From NCBI GenBank assembly GCA_016185125.1, contig JACPOC010000041.1, positions 1-64,000 of the forward strand: a DNA stretch of 64,000 nucleotides, read 5' to 3'. The notes below the pieces were generated by a model. It searched no databases. It saw only the letters and a program-made list of their open reading frames with translations, and was not told where the DNA came from. Origin of the DNA: Bacteroidota bacterium (GTDB lineage Bacteria > Bacteroidota > Bacteroidia > B-17B0 > Aurantibacillaceae). This document shows positions 18,401 through 26,360 of this stretch, one piece after another; position 1 is the stretch's first letter; each line of letters opens with the position of its first letter. The translations under genes were made by a program, and so were the position numbers.

Positions 18401-18564
18401 AAAGCTTTTAAGGTATGCGCTTTATCGTTAAGCGTTACATTGATCTTATAATTAACTTCCTGCTGAAAATAAGTTTGTTGGGCTTTAAGTTGGCAAGCAA
18501 TAACAAAAATCGCTGCAAGCCATTTGCAGCGATTTAAATATTTAATATCTATTAAAGCGTTCAA
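15484..18564 (-). CDS. Secreted M1-family zinc metallopeptidase
   Basis: A 1026-residue gluzincin with an N-terminal signal (KWLAAIFVIACQLKAQQ). IAHEVGHNWFYG near 378 is the HExxH zinc motif, and the third ligand Glu follows 18 residues later in PGLDEGINSF. GGMEYPNITV upstream is the equivalent of the GAMEN exopeptidase loop, here GGMEY. The large C-terminal half (from about 620) has alternating hydrophobic strands and aromatic ends that read as an outer-membrane beta-barrel-like domain. It starts 3 bases after the TlpA gene stop, so the group from the TlpA gene to lpxH forms one transcript. It probably trims peptides in the periplasm or at the outer membrane. Confidence 0.85.
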   Translation of the reverse strand: MNALIDIKYLNRCKWLAAIFVIACQLKAQQTYFQQEVNYKINVTLNDKAHTLKAFEEIIYINNSDKGLDFIYFHLWPNAYKNHNTALAKQLQELKKTSFYYSKPEERGYIDSLDFKVNGQSVKVEYDKENPDICKLILNAPLRSLDTAKISTPFFVKIPDSKFSRLGHTGQAYAITQWYPKPAVFDKEGWHPMPYLDQGEFYSEFGSFDVSITLPKNYLLSATGDRIDAEEEEAFLNEKVGKTLERLDKVDYRADDMDFPESSKEYKTVRFKQFRVHDFAWFADKRFNVLHDQIQLPNTKKTVDTWIYFTNKNFELWKDAITYVNESTMFYSYLNGDYPYNHVTAVDGTIMAGGGMEYPNITVIGDMNSAFDLDITIAHEVGHNWFYGVLGSNEREHPGLDEGINSFYELRYMRAKYPEKKLVEFIGKDSTFKFLGLNKIPYWREKETVYFFAAKARTDQPINTPSKEFTEINYGFIVYAKTAIIFDYLMDYMGEETFDKAMQFYYGQFKFKHPTPLDLSQTLSYFSGMDLNWFTEYLIKTDAKIDYKIKKVKRNEDGSYTLKLKNKTGTPSPVNVTGFKNGKLSGVVWFTGFKDTKTVGFPVADVDLFKIDGLDRMPDINRKNNFIKTNGFFKKTKPLQFDFITKLETPKKTQVSYAPVVAANYYNGLMLGIAIHNYGIYQKKFEYLIAPMFGFKNMLPAGFAEFNYNLYPKKAFKQITLGTKAKTFAYEKFETGLLNEANGTTYKDLNFNFYKIAPYLELEIKKKRAVSPLTQTIRYTNNNLFVDSLNQWVIRSTGVPQTKQTYSFINELNYTLVNNRIINPFSFNASLQHNNKMAKVFGELNYKFTLSKRYAFDMRLFGGSFITGSESDKGLYSFKIDGYRGSYDYLFAYHYMARNVNEGVGANQFTETDGALKIPAKGLGSSTQWMTAINLKSPRIFILPVRLFFDVAVSDSKNRINDKYFWSTGLNVAIFKDILDIYIPFAYSNDIKNVLELNNVGFWERIRFTLNLHKLAPKDLIKKNLF

Positions 18565-18567
18565 CTT

Positions 18568-19695
18568 TTATTTAATTGCCAACGCCGCTTCAATTGCCTT
18601 TTCCAATTCGGCTCCGCGTAATCCTTTGCCTATTATCTCACCTTTTTTGTTTAACAGAACGGTGTAAGGAATTCCCTGCACACCGTAAAGTTTTGCCGCC
18701 TCACTGTCCCAGTATTTTAAATCACTTACCTGCGGCCATGTAATGCCATCTTTTTTAATAGCTTCTACCCAACGGTCTTTATCCTGATCTAAGGATACAC
18801 CATAGATTTCGAAACCTTTATCTTTGAATTTATTGTAAGCCTTTACAACGTTAGGCATTTCCTTTCTACAAGGTCCGCACCAACTTGCCCAAAAATCTAT
18901 TAATACTACTTTTCCTCTTAAAGATGAAAGCGCAATTTCTTTTCCCTCGGGTGATGGAAGGTTAATTTCAGGTGCTGCTTGTCCGCTGGTAGTGGCCATC
19001 ATTTTTAGAACAACTTCATGAAAGGTTCTAACGGTTTTGTCATTTGGATATTTCGCGCTCAGGCCTTTATCCAATGCTTTGTAAAGATCTCCAAATTTCT
19101 CCGGATCCATTCCCTGTATAGCCATAATGGAAGCATACATATTGGTATTGCTTTTTACTTTTTCAGATACTTGTTTATTATAGGTGGCCATGATGGATTC
19201 GTAAGGCGCCTGAAATATTTTGCTTAAGGAATCCATTTTCAGCGAATCCATTTTCAGTGTTTGCATGATGCCCTGAAACGATTGGTTCAGCGAATCCATT
19301 TGTATTTGATTTTTTTTATGAAGCTCGTTGTATTCTGCGAACAATTTTGTTTCCTCAGAGCCTGTTACCTTAGCCGTGTTGCCCAAATCTTTTACGCTGC
19401 CTGTAATATTCACTTTATCCGCGCTGTCAAGCACCAGCATTACAAAGTTTTGCGGACTGGTTTTGATTCTGTAAAAGCCAATTTTTGGCACATAGTTCTT
19501 AAAATCAAAGTTTCCGTGTTCATCAAGTATTACACTATCTACCAAAATGGGTTGTGGATTGGTAAGCTTTTCTAAAAAGATCATTTCTCCCTTCGAATCA
19601 CTTAAAGTCCCTTTTAATTCAAAGCTTCCTTTTCTGTCTTCAGAACAAGCTGTAAGTAATACACAAGCCGAAATGGCAATAATTAATTTATACAT
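18568..19695 (-). CDS. TlpA-like thioredoxin-domain lipoprotein with DUF4369
   Basis: A 375-residue thiol:disulfide oxidoreductase anchored in a membrane facing the periplasm. MYKLIIAISACVLLTAC is a lipoprotein signal with lipobox LTAC. Residues 25-115 (GSFELKGTLSDSKGEMIFLEKL) match the DUF4369 beta domain common in Bacteroidota. The thioredoxin fold follows, with FWASWCGPCRKEMPN near 272 (WCGPC redox site) and the cis-Pro loop GIPYTVLLN near 345. A run of Met-Asp-Ser-Leu repeats (QMDSLNQ, KMDSLKMDSLSK) lies in the linker at about 130-160. It sits between gatB and the M1 peptidase with spacings of 2-3 bases. Confidence 0.88.
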   Translation of the reverse strand: MYKLIIAISACVLLTACSEDRKGSFELKGTLSDSKGEMIFLEKLTNPQPILVDSVILDEHGNFDFKNYVPKIGFYRIKTSPQNFVMLVLDSADKVNITGSVKDLGNTAKVTGSEETKLFAEYNELHKKNQIQMDSLNQSFQGIMQTLKMDSLKMDSLSKIFQAPYESIMATYNKQVSEKVKSNTNMYASIMAIQGMDPEKFGDLYKALDKGLSAKYPNDKTVRTFHEVVLKMMATTSGQAAPEINLPSPEGKEIALSSLRGKVVLIDFWASWCGPCRKEMPNVVKAYNKFKDKGFEIYGVSLDQDKDRWVEAIKKDGITWPQVSDLKYWDSEAAKLYGVQGIPYTVLLNKKGEIIGKGLRGAELEKAIEAALAIK

Positions 19696-19697
19696 AT

Positions 19698-21146
19698 TTA
19701 TTTTTCTAACGTTTCTTTTACTAATTGATTTAATAATTTCGGATCGGCTTTTCCTTTGCTCAGCCTCATCACTTCACCCACAAACATTCCCAGCAAAGTT
19801 ACCTTGCCGTTTTTATATTCAGTTATTTTTTCGGGATATTTTGCTAAGGCCTGATCTACGAAGCTTTGAAGCTCTCCGCTGTTGCTGTTTTGTAAAAGAT
19901 CTAATTCTTTAGCAAGCTGCTCGGCCGTTTTTTCAGGCTGTTTAACAAGCGCAGGAAATAAGGTTTGAGAAGCAGCCGTATTACTTACTTTTCCCGAATC
20001 TATCAAAGCAATAATTTCCGCTATTTTAGCAGGGCTTAAAGTAAATTGTAAGATTGTTAAAGCGCGTTCATTCAAATAAGCTTTAACCGGACCCATCACC
20101 CAATTGGCCGCACTTTTTTGATTTCCGGTATGTTTAACCAATTCATTAAAGTAAGCGGCAACTTCTTTTCTGTCTATTAATTGCAAAGCATCGTATTCAC
20201 TCAGCTTATATTCTTTGGTATAAATTTTAAATAACTCATCGGGTAAAACCGGTAAGTTCGCTTTTATTGAATTTATATATTCCTGCGTTACATATACGGG
20301 CTGAAGATCGGGCTCAGGAAAATAACGGTAATCGTTGGCGTTCTCTTTGCTGCGCATCGAAAATGTTTTATCATTTACCGCGTCAAAACTTCTGGTTTCA
20401 CCGGCAATTTCTTCTCCCGCTTCAATAAGATCGATCTGCCTTTTCACTTCAAAATCAATTGCGCGCTGAACATTTCTAAAAGAGTTCATGTTCTTTACTT
20501 CTACCTTTTTTCCAAACACTTTAGAACCTTTCAGCATCACCGAAATATTCGCGTCGCATCGCAACGATCCTTCTTCCATATTACCATCGCAAATATCCAG
20601 GTAACGTACCAACTTTCTTACTTCGGTTAAATAAGCGTAGGCTTCTTCACCGCTTTTAATATCGGGTTCGGTAACAATTTCCAGCAGGGGAGTGCCTGCG
20701 CGGTTAAGGTCAACCAGTGTTTCAAAGGGGTCAATATCGTGCTGACTTTTACCCGAATCTTCCTCCATGTGAATGCGCGTTAAATTTACACGCAACTCGC
20801 GATCTTTCATTTTGGCAAGCACATATCCACCCGTGCAAATAGGTGTTTTATCCTGCGTTATCTGATAGCCTTTGGGAAGATCGGCATAAAAATAATTCTT
20901 TCGCGCAAACTGGTTTTCTTCACGGATGTTTGCATTAACCGCAATACCTAATTTAACCGCGAATTCAACCGCGCGTTTATTAATAACAGGCAAAGTTCCG
21001 GGATGCCCAAGAGTAATAACGCTTACATTGGTATTGGGCAGGGCGCCATATTCGGCTACATCGCTGCTGTACATTTTGGTTTTTGTAAGCAATTGAATGT
21101 GGCACTCCAAACCTATTACGGTTTCGTATTTATTGTATACACTCAT
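19698..21146 (-). CDS. gatB: Aspartyl/glutamyl-tRNA amidotransferase subunit B
   Basis: Subunit of GatCAB that converts misacylated Glu-tRNA(Gln) or Asp-tRNA(Asn) to the amide. I start at 21146 (MSVYNKYETVIGLECHIQL) because the track start at 21161 falls inside the predicted -7 promoter box. 482 residues. LNRAGTPLLEIVTEPDI, GSLRCDANIS, EVKNMNSFRNVQRAI and DYRYFPEPDLQPV are the family signatures, and the C-terminal YqeY-like domain ends LLNQLVKETLEK. gatA and gatC are not in the window. It heads the gatB, TlpA-like, M1 peptidase, lpxH transcript. Confidence 0.95.
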   Translation of the reverse strand: MSVYNKYETVIGLECHIQLLTKTKMYSSDVAEYGALPNTNVSVITLGHPGTLPVINKRAVEFAVKLGIAVNANIREENQFARKNYFYADLPKGYQITQDKTPICTGGYVLAKMKDRELRVNLTRIHMEEDSGKSQHDIDPFETLVDLNRAGTPLLEIVTEPDIKSGEEAYAYLTEVRKLVRYLDICDGNMEEGSLRCDANISVMLKGSKVFGKKVEVKNMNSFRNVQRAIDFEVKRQIDLIEAGEEIAGETRSFDAVNDKTFSMRSKENANDYRYFPEPDLQPVYVTQEYINSIKANLPVLPDELFKIYTKEYKLSEYDALQLIDRKEVAAYFNELVKHTGNQKSAANWVMGPVKAYLNERALTILQFTLSPAKIAEIIALIDSGKVSNTAASQTLFPALVKQPEKTAEQLAKELDLLQNSNSGELQSFVDQALAKYPEKITEYKNGKVTLLGMFVGEVMRLSKGKADPKLLNQLVKETLEK

Positions 21147-21158
21147 ATAAAGCAGGGG

Positions 21159-21166
21159 CAAAGATA
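21159..21166 (-). promoter_or_regulatory. -7 promoter element of gatB
   Basis: TATCTTTG on the minus strand fits TAnnTTTG and lies 12 bases before the chosen gatB ATG at 21146. The -33 position has only GTTA, so the promoter is recognised mainly by its -7 box. It helps decide the gatB start. Confidence 0.55.
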
Positions 21167-21450
21167 CTATTTTTAAGTCTTTTAACCTTAAAATATAAGG
21201 GCGTGCCCTTTCGCTTATTTTTTTATCATAATACCATCACACTGTATAAAACCGTACAATAAACTTGTTCTTTTTCATTTATACTTCTTCAAAAATAGTT
21301 CCGTAGCTTTGGCTATGCAAAATTTAGGCAGGGAACTCAATATTTAAACGGCTCCGTTAAAATTTTAGATAGAAGGGATAAAGGTTTGAAAATCCTGTAT
21401 ATATTTCTCCCCTATTGGCCAAGGAGTATTTTATATTCAAGAAATAAATC
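21167..21450. other. Intergenic region between gatB and the PDH E2 gene
   Basis: About 285 bases with no convincing gene. It carries a short near-palindrome, AAGGGCGTGCCCTT (21197-21210), followed on the minus strand by an AT-rich stretch; this may be a weak terminator for the upstream pyruvate dehydrogenase genes or part of a dispersed repeat. The remainder looks unstructured. Confidence 0.4.
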
Positions 21451-23190
21451 TTAAACCAAAATTGTTACAGGGTTCTCTAAAAACACTTTTAATGTTTGCA
21501 GAAAAGCTGCTCCGGTTGCGCCGTCCACACTCCGGTGATCGCAGGCCATGCAAAGCTTCATTACATTGCCGGGAACAACAGCCCCGTTCTTAACTACAGG
21601 AATTTGACGAATGGCACCTACCGAAAGAATACACGATTCGGGTGAATTAATAATAGAAGTAAAGGATTCGATCCCAAACATGCCCAAGTTAGAAATGGTA
21701 AAGGTATTTCCTTCCCAATCTGCGGGCTGCAATTTTTTATCTTTTGCTTTTTTACTGAATTCTTTTACTTCGTTACTTATTTGCGATAAGGATTTTTGAT
21801 CGGCAAATCTTACCACAGGAACCAATAAGCCATCTTCTACAGCAATGGCCACGCCAATATGAATGTGGTGATTGATTCTTATTTTGTCTGTCATCCAACT
21901 GCTATTAACGCGCGGATGTTTTTTTAATGCTGCCGCAGCCGCTTTTATAATTAAATCATTAAAAGAAGTTTTTACATCGCTTACTTTATTTATTGCTTCG
22001 CGGCCTAACATGGCGTTATCCATATCCACTTCTATATATAAATAAAAATGTGGTGCTCCGTTTTTGCTTTCTAATAAACGGCGGGCAATGGTTTTACGCA
22101 TTTGCGATGCCGGTTCGTCGGTATAACTTTCCTGTCCTAATGAAACACTGCCACCTGACGACTGCTTATTGCCTGTTGCTGCTGTACTTTCCTTATAATT
22201 TTCAATGTCGGCTTTTGTTATTCGTCCGTTATCTGCGCTTCCTTTTACTTTACTCAGATCAATTCCTTTTTCTTTGGCTAATGCTTTTGCTAAAGGAGAA
22301 GCTTTTATTCTTCCATCCGAAGATTCGCTCTTAGATTTTTCACTATTGTTCGAAATGACAGAGATGTTTGAAGAAGCGTCTTGTTTCCTGTTGTCTTGTT
22401 GTTCTGCTTCTTGCTTGTTATTGTGTGCCTTGCGGTCCTGTTGCCCTGTTTCTTCTTTCTTATTAGCCTGACCCTTATTTCCTGAATCTGCATTTACCGC
22501 TGCCAAAACAGCCTTTACATCTTCATCGCCTTTACCAAAAATAGCAATTACGCTATCTACAGCAACGGCTTTTCCTTCTTCCACACCAATATGTAATATC
22601 ACACCATCTTGAAAAGATTCAAATTCCATGGTGGCTTTATCGGTAGCAATATCCGCGAGCAATTCGCCGCTCTTTACTTTATCGCCAACTTTTTTGTGCC
22701 ATTTTTCAAGCGTTCCCTCGGTCATAGTATCACTCAACTTTGGCATACGCACCACTTGAACGGTGGATGGCAATTGGGTTTTAGATTTGGCATTATCGTT
22801 CGAGATAACATCCTTTTTTGCATCCGTTTTGCTATCTTGGCTGTTGCTGTTTTGCTTCTTGTGGTCCTCGTTCTTGCTGTCTTGTTTATTATCGTCTTGC
22901 TTCTCGGTCTTCCCTCCCGATTCGCCGGAAAGTAATGCCGAAATATCTTCTCCTTCTTTTCCTAAGATAGCGATAACAGAATCCACCGGAACTGAACCTT
23001 TTTCCTGAACACCAATGTGCAATAACACACCATCCTGGAAAGATTCAAATTCCATGGTTGCTTTATCGGTTTCAATATCGGCAAGCAAATCGCCGCTTTT
23101 TACTTTATCGCCCACTTTTTTATGCCACTTGGCCACAACACCTTCTGTCATGGTATCGCTCAGTTTGGGCATTCTTACTATTTCAGCCAT
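21451..23190 (-). CDS. pdhC: Pyruvate dehydrogenase E2, dihydrolipoamide acetyltransferase
   Basis: Core of the pyruvate dehydrogenase complex, passing acetyl from lipoate to CoA. 579 residues: lipoyl domain 1 (about 1-80) and lipoyl domain 2 (about 147-226), nearly identical, each with the lipoylation Lys in ETDKATMEF or ATDKATMEF; a peripheral-subunit-binding domain near 295-335 (ASPLAKALAKEKGIDLSKVKG); and the catalytic domain with HRSVDGATGAAF near 552. The linkers are unusually polar, made almost only of Lys, Gln, Asn, Asp, Ser and Glu. It is downstream of the E1-alpha gene with a four-helix-bundle gene between. The E1-beta gene is not in the window. Confidence 0.93.
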   Translation of the reverse strand: MAEIVRMPKLSDTMTEGVVAKWHKKVGDKVKSGDLLADIETDKATMEFESFQDGVLLHIGVQEKGSVPVDSVIAILGKEGEDISALLSGESGGKTEKQDDNKQDSKNEDHKKQNSNSQDSKTDAKKDVISNDNAKSKTQLPSTVQVVRMPKLSDTMTEGTLEKWHKKVGDKVKSGELLADIATDKATMEFESFQDGVILHIGVEEGKAVAVDSVIAIFGKGDEDVKAVLAAVNADSGNKGQANKKEETGQQDRKAHNNKQEAEQQDNRKQDASSNISVISNNSEKSKSESSDGRIKASPLAKALAKEKGIDLSKVKGSADNGRITKADIENYKESTAATGNKQSSGGSVSLGQESYTDEPASQMRKTIARRLLESKNGAPHFYLYIEVDMDNAMLGREAINKVSDVKTSFNDLIIKAAAAALKKHPRVNSSWMTDKIRINHHIHIGVAIAVEDGLLVPVVRFADQKSLSQISNEVKEFSKKAKDKKLQPADWEGNTFTISNLGMFGIESFTSIINSPESCILSVGAIRQIPVVKNGAVVPGNVMKLCMACDHRSVDGATGAAFLQTLKVFLENPVTILV

Positions 23191-23210
23191 ATCTTTATAG
23201 TGTTTAGTTC

Positions 23211-23289
23211 TTAGTGATTAGTTTTTAGTATCACTCCGTTCAAGTTTTTAGTTTTTAGTGATTAGTTTACAGTATTACTTCGTTCTAGT
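23211..23289. repeat. Two direct copies of a 35-bp repeat next to the S23-type gene
   Basis: Copies at 23211-23245 and 23255-23289 share the form TTAGTGATTAGTTT..AGTAT.ACT.CGTTC.AGT with about six differences. Related strings TTAGTGTTTAGTTTTTAGTA (inverted, about 23732-23755) and TAGTTTTTAGTTTTTTAGTGATTAGT (24834-24860) flank the four-helix-bundle gene and pdhA. They look like dispersed short repeats rather than coding sequence. Confidence 0.6.
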
Positions 23290-23689
23290 GGTTAGGTTTT
23301 AGTTTTAATAAATTACTATTTATTTTTACTTTCAAATTTTCCTGTGATGTTTTTACTATTTTAGTTAAGATTTTCAATATGTCATTTGATGCTGTTAAGT
23401 GTAATTTTAAGTCAACATCGTACCATTTTGATTCGTTCAAAAGTTTTAACCAGTAAGATGTTTCACGGGCTTCTTTTGACGCGATTGACATTTTTGTAAT
23501 GAAATCCTTTTTTGTTTGTCCCGCGCTTCCTTCATTTACGTTAGCGCCAATAGAAGTTGCGCTTCGTAAAAGTTGCCTTAATATTGGGTTATTGTCAACT
23601 TTATAAAGTTTTCTATATAATGCAATAATCAACAAAGAAAATTTAAAAGATTTCTCCTGAATTATACTTTCCTTATACGATTCTTCCAT
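23285..23689 (-). CDS. Four-helix-bundle protein (S23/IVP family)
   Basis: 134 residues with the pattern of the family named after 23S rRNA intervening sequences: SFKFSLLIIALYRKLYK, LLRSATSIGANVNEGSAGQTKKDFITKMSIASKEARETSYWLKLL. These small pentameric bundles share a fold with the Avd accessory protein of diversity-generating retroelements; their role in ordinary genomes is not known to me. The gene separates pdhA and pdhC and is bordered by short repeats on both sides, which suggests insertion into the operon as a unit. No reverse transcriptase or template repeat is nearby. Confidence 0.88.
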   Translation of the reverse strand: MEESYKESIIQEKSFKFSLLIIALYRKLYKVDNNPILRQLLRSATSIGANVNEGSAGQTKKDFITKMSIASKEARETSYWLKLLNESKWYDVDLKLHLTASNDILKILTKIVKTSQENLKVKINSNLLKLKPNH

Positions 23690-23763
23690 ATTAAAAACTA
23701 AAGATTATAAAACCGAAACATTTAATTAAATACTAAAAACTAAACACTAATAACTCCTTTAAA

Positions 23764-24777
23764 TTACAGTTCTATAAAAGGATAATTGGGTTCCGCATAA
23801 ACATCTTTGTAAAGCTCATCGGGCTCGGGGTAAGCACTTTCTTCGGCAAATTTAATACTCTCATCAACCAGGGCTTTTACCTTTGCTTCAGCTTCTTCAA
23901 TTCCCGCATCATCTATCCATTTATTTTTTTTCATGGTATCCAGTACTTTTTCAATAGGATCCTGTTTTTGATATTCTTTAACCTCGTCTTTTGTACGATA
24001 GGTTTGAGCATCACTCATACTATGTCCTTTATAACGGTAAGTTTTCATTTCTAAAAAAGTTGGGCCATCGCCTCTGCGGGCGCGGTCTACTGCTTCTTCC
24101 ATGGCTTCGTGAACGGCTTCAACGGTTAGGCCGTCAACCGGTTTGCTTGGCATATCGTAAGCTAAACCTAATTTCCATAATTCGTGCACGTTACTGGTGC
24201 GTTCTACCGAAGTTCCCATGGCATACATATTATTTTCTACAATAAAAACTACGGGTAATTTCCAGGTCATGGCCATGTTAAAGGCTTCGTGCAAAGCTCC
24301 TTGTCTAACAGCGCCATCGCCCATTGAACAAACGCAAACATTATCAGTGCCGTTATATTTTTCAGCAAAAGCAATACCTGCCCCTAAAGGAACTTGTCCT
24401 CCAACAATTCCGTGCCCGCCAACAAAACCGTGTTCTTTACTAAAAATATGCATGCTTCCGCCTTTGCCTTTGCTGCAGCCTGTAATTTTGGCGTACATTT
24501 CGGCCATTACGTATTTCGGGTGAAGCCCTAAACCAATAGGGTGAGCATGATCGCGGTAAGCGGTAATATGTTTATCGCCTTTTTTAGTGGCGCTTACGGT
24601 TCCGGCTACAATAGCTTCCTGCCCAATGTAAAGGTGACAAAAGCCTTTTATTTTTTGCTGTACATAAACTTGTCCGGTTTTTTCTTCAAACTTACGCATC
24701 AATAGCATAGATTCGTACCAGGCCATGTATTGTTCTTTTGTGAACTTTAATTTCTTTTCTGTTAAAGTCTTTCCCAT
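23764..24777 (-). CDS. pdhA: Pyruvate dehydrogenase E1 component, alpha subunit
   Basis: Thiamine-diphosphate-dependent decarboxylase subunit. 337 residues. The ThDP/Mg motif is GDGAVRQGALHEAFNMA near 153 and ends in VFIVENNMYAMGT; GCSKGKGGSMHIF and GGHGIVGGQVPLGAGIAFA precede it; the phosphorylation-loop region reads YRYKGHSMSDAQTYRTKDEV. The separate alpha form implies a heterotetrameric E1 with a beta subunit encoded elsewhere. It is upstream of the four-helix-bundle gene and pdhC on the same strand. A -7 box (TATTTTTG) lies 18 bases before the ATG. Confidence 0.95.
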   Translation of the reverse strand: MGKTLTEKKLKFTKEQYMAWYESMLLMRKFEEKTGQVYVQQKIKGFCHLYIGQEAIVAGTVSATKKGDKHITAYRDHAHPIGLGLHPKYVMAEMYAKITGCSKGKGGSMHIFSKEHGFVGGHGIVGGQVPLGAGIAFAEKYNGTDNVCVCSMGDGAVRQGALHEAFNMAMTWKLPVVFIVENNMYAMGTSVERTSNVHELWKLGLAYDMPSKPVDGLTVEAVHEAMEEAVDRARRGDGPTFLEMKTYRYKGHSMSDAQTYRTKDEVKEYQKQDPIEKVLDTMKKNKWIDDAGIEEAEAKVKALVDESIKFAEESAYPEPDELYKDVYAEPNYPFIEL

Positions 24778-24794
24778 GAGATAATATAATGTTA

Positions 24795-24802
24795 CAAAAA
24801 TA
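24795..24802 (-). promoter_or_regulatory. -7 promoter element of pdhA
   Basis: TATTTTTG on the minus strand matches TAnnTTTG and ends 18 bases before the pdhA ATG. No good -33 TTG is visible at the usual distance. Confidence 0.5.
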
Positions 24803-24970
24803 GCAGAAAAATGGGAAAACTATCTTTTAGTTGATAGTTTTTAGTTTTTTAGTGATTAGTTGATGATGGTTAATGGCCCCTTTTACATCTTTAAGCACAG
24901 GATTGTTAATTCATTTAAAAACTATCTAACCAAAACTAACGTAATAACAGTAATTTTACACTTAACACCA

Positions 24971-25288
24971 ATGCACCAAGGCCATCTGATTAACGATATT
25001 ATTAACCATTTTGAGGAATTAAATAAGCGTAATGATGCTCAAACCAAAAGCATTATTAATACCATTGCGCGCCTTTGCGGACGAATAAAATTAGATGATA
25101 AAACAAATCAATTACAATTATCTACACTTGTAACTTATATAAAAAGCGCGGAAACAAGTGAAAGCACGTTTTATAAAATGAACAACCCCACTTCTAAAAA
25201 AACCCGGTACAGCCAAAGCTTTTACGATTCTGTAAACGTTTTAAAAAAAGATCTTTTATCTCTTTTAAATATAACGCACGATAAATAA
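24971..25288 (+). CDS. Small conserved-looking protein of unknown function
   Basis: The track start at 24860 would give an odd N-terminus that overlaps repeat-like DNA; the ATG at 24971 (MHQGHLINDIINHFEEL) gives a compact, mostly helical 105-residue protein, which I prefer. No signal peptide, membrane segment or known motif is visible. It ends 8 bases before the dipeptide epimerase gene and is probably co-transcribed with it, but this does not define its function. It is divergent from pdhA. Confidence 0.55.
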   Translation: MHQGHLINDIINHFEELNKRNDAQTKSIINTIARLCGRIKLDDKTNQLQLSTLVTYIKSAETSESTFYKMNNPTSKKTRYSQSFYDSVNVLKKDLLSLLNITHDK

Positions 25289-25296
25289 CTTATTAA

Positions 25297-26334
25297 ATGA
25301 CCCTAACTTTTAAACCCTTTCTTTTAGAATTTAAGCATCCTTTTGGTGTTTCATCAAACATACGCACGCACACACCCACTGTTTTTACACGTATTGAACA
25401 CAAAGGGCTTTTTGGCTACGGCGAGGCTTGTTTGCCCGAATATTTAGGCGATACTACCCAAAATACATTGCAGTTTTTGGAGCAAGCAAAAGCAATTATT
25501 GATGCGCTTGATTCTTCCTTTGACCCAAAAGAAGTTTTTCATCAAATTGATTGTTTATCTGAAGGAAATAATCCTGCCAAAGCCGCTATTGATATTGCCA
25601 TTAGCGATTTACGCGGAAAAATATCCGATAAACCTTTTTACGAATTAATGGGTTTTGGAAAAAGCGTTCCTGTGGCAACTTCCTGCACCATCGGTATTGA
25701 TGATATTGCTATGATCGAGCAAAAAATTGAAGAAGCCGATGAGTTTTCGATCTTAAAAATAAAAGCAGGCACAGCCGACGATAAAAAATTGATTGAAACC
25801 ATTAGAAAATATACAGATAAACCTTTGTATGTAGATGTAAATCAGGGTTGGAAGGATAAAAAAGCGGTGTTGCACATGCTGGAATGGCTTTATACTAAAA
25901 ACGTGTTGCTGGTAGAGCAACCCATGCCGGTGGAAATGGCGGAAGAAATGCAATGGGTTACTGCTAAAAGCCCTATTCCAACAATTGCAGATGAAAGTGT
26001 AAAACGATTAAAGGATATGGAAAAGGCGAAGGGAATATTTACCGGCGTAAATATTAAGCTCATGAAATCGGCCGGCTTAACGGGCGCGCGCGAAATGATA
26101 ACTTACGCCAAACAAAACGATATGGAAATTATGCTGGGCTGCATGGCCGAAAGCTCCTGCGCCACATCCGCCATGGCCCAATTTATGAAATCGGCGGATT
26201 ATATTGATTTGGATGCGCCTAATTTGATAAAAAACGACCCGTTTACAGGTGTTGTGTATAACGACGGCAAAGTTATTTTGAATGATTTGCCCGGTATTGG
26301 GGTGGAATTGAAGGACAGTAGCTTTTTTGATTAA
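25297..26334 (+). CDS. Dipeptide epimerase, enolase superfamily (Ala-Glu type)
   Basis: 345 residues with the muconate-lactonizing subgroup pattern: the acid/base Lys in FSILKIKAG near 155, metal ligands Asp in YVDVNQGW near 179, Glu in LVEQPMP near 207 and Asp in IADESV near 231, and the second acid/base Lys in VNIKLMKSAG near 253. IMLGCMAESSCATSAM is close to that of L-Ala-D/L-Glu epimerases, which recycle murein peptides. Exact dipeptide preference cannot be read with confidence. It follows the small gene by 8 bases; the long tandem array begins 26 bases after its stop with no terminator between. Confidence 0.88.
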   Translation: MTLTFKPFLLEFKHPFGVSSNIRTHTPTVFTRIEHKGLFGYGEACLPEYLGDTTQNTLQFLEQAKAIIDALDSSFDPKEVFHQIDCLSEGNNPAKAAIDIAISDLRGKISDKPFYELMGFGKSVPVATSCTIGIDDIAMIEQKIEEADEFSILKIKAGTADDKKLIETIRKYTDKPLYVDVNQGWKDKKAVLHMLEWLYTKNVLLVEQPMPVEMAEEMQWVTAKSPIPTIADESVKRLKDMEKAKGIFTGVNIKLMKSAGLTGAREMITYAKQNDMEIMLGCMAESSCATSAMAQFMKSADYIDLDAPNLIKNDPFTGVVYNDGKVILNDLPGIGVELKDSSFFD

Positions 26335-26360
26335 TTTATTAAAATCAGTTTTTAATTCTT

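Noticed and set aside
21197-21210. AAGGGCGTGCCCTT as a strong terminator
   Set aside because: The loop would be only two to four bases and the T-run is poor; kept only as a remark on the intergenic region.
22305-23008. Several ORFs opposite or out of frame in the PDH E2 gene
   Set aside because: They are shadows produced by the low-complexity Lys/Gln/Asn linkers of E2.
23285-23689. rRNA intervening sequence, implying a nearby 23S rRNA gene
   Set aside because: The family name is historical; no rRNA sequence flanks the gene.
23285-23689. Diversity-generating retroelement accessory protein (Avd)
   Set aside because: Fold family is shared, but no reverse transcriptase or template/variable repeat pair is present.
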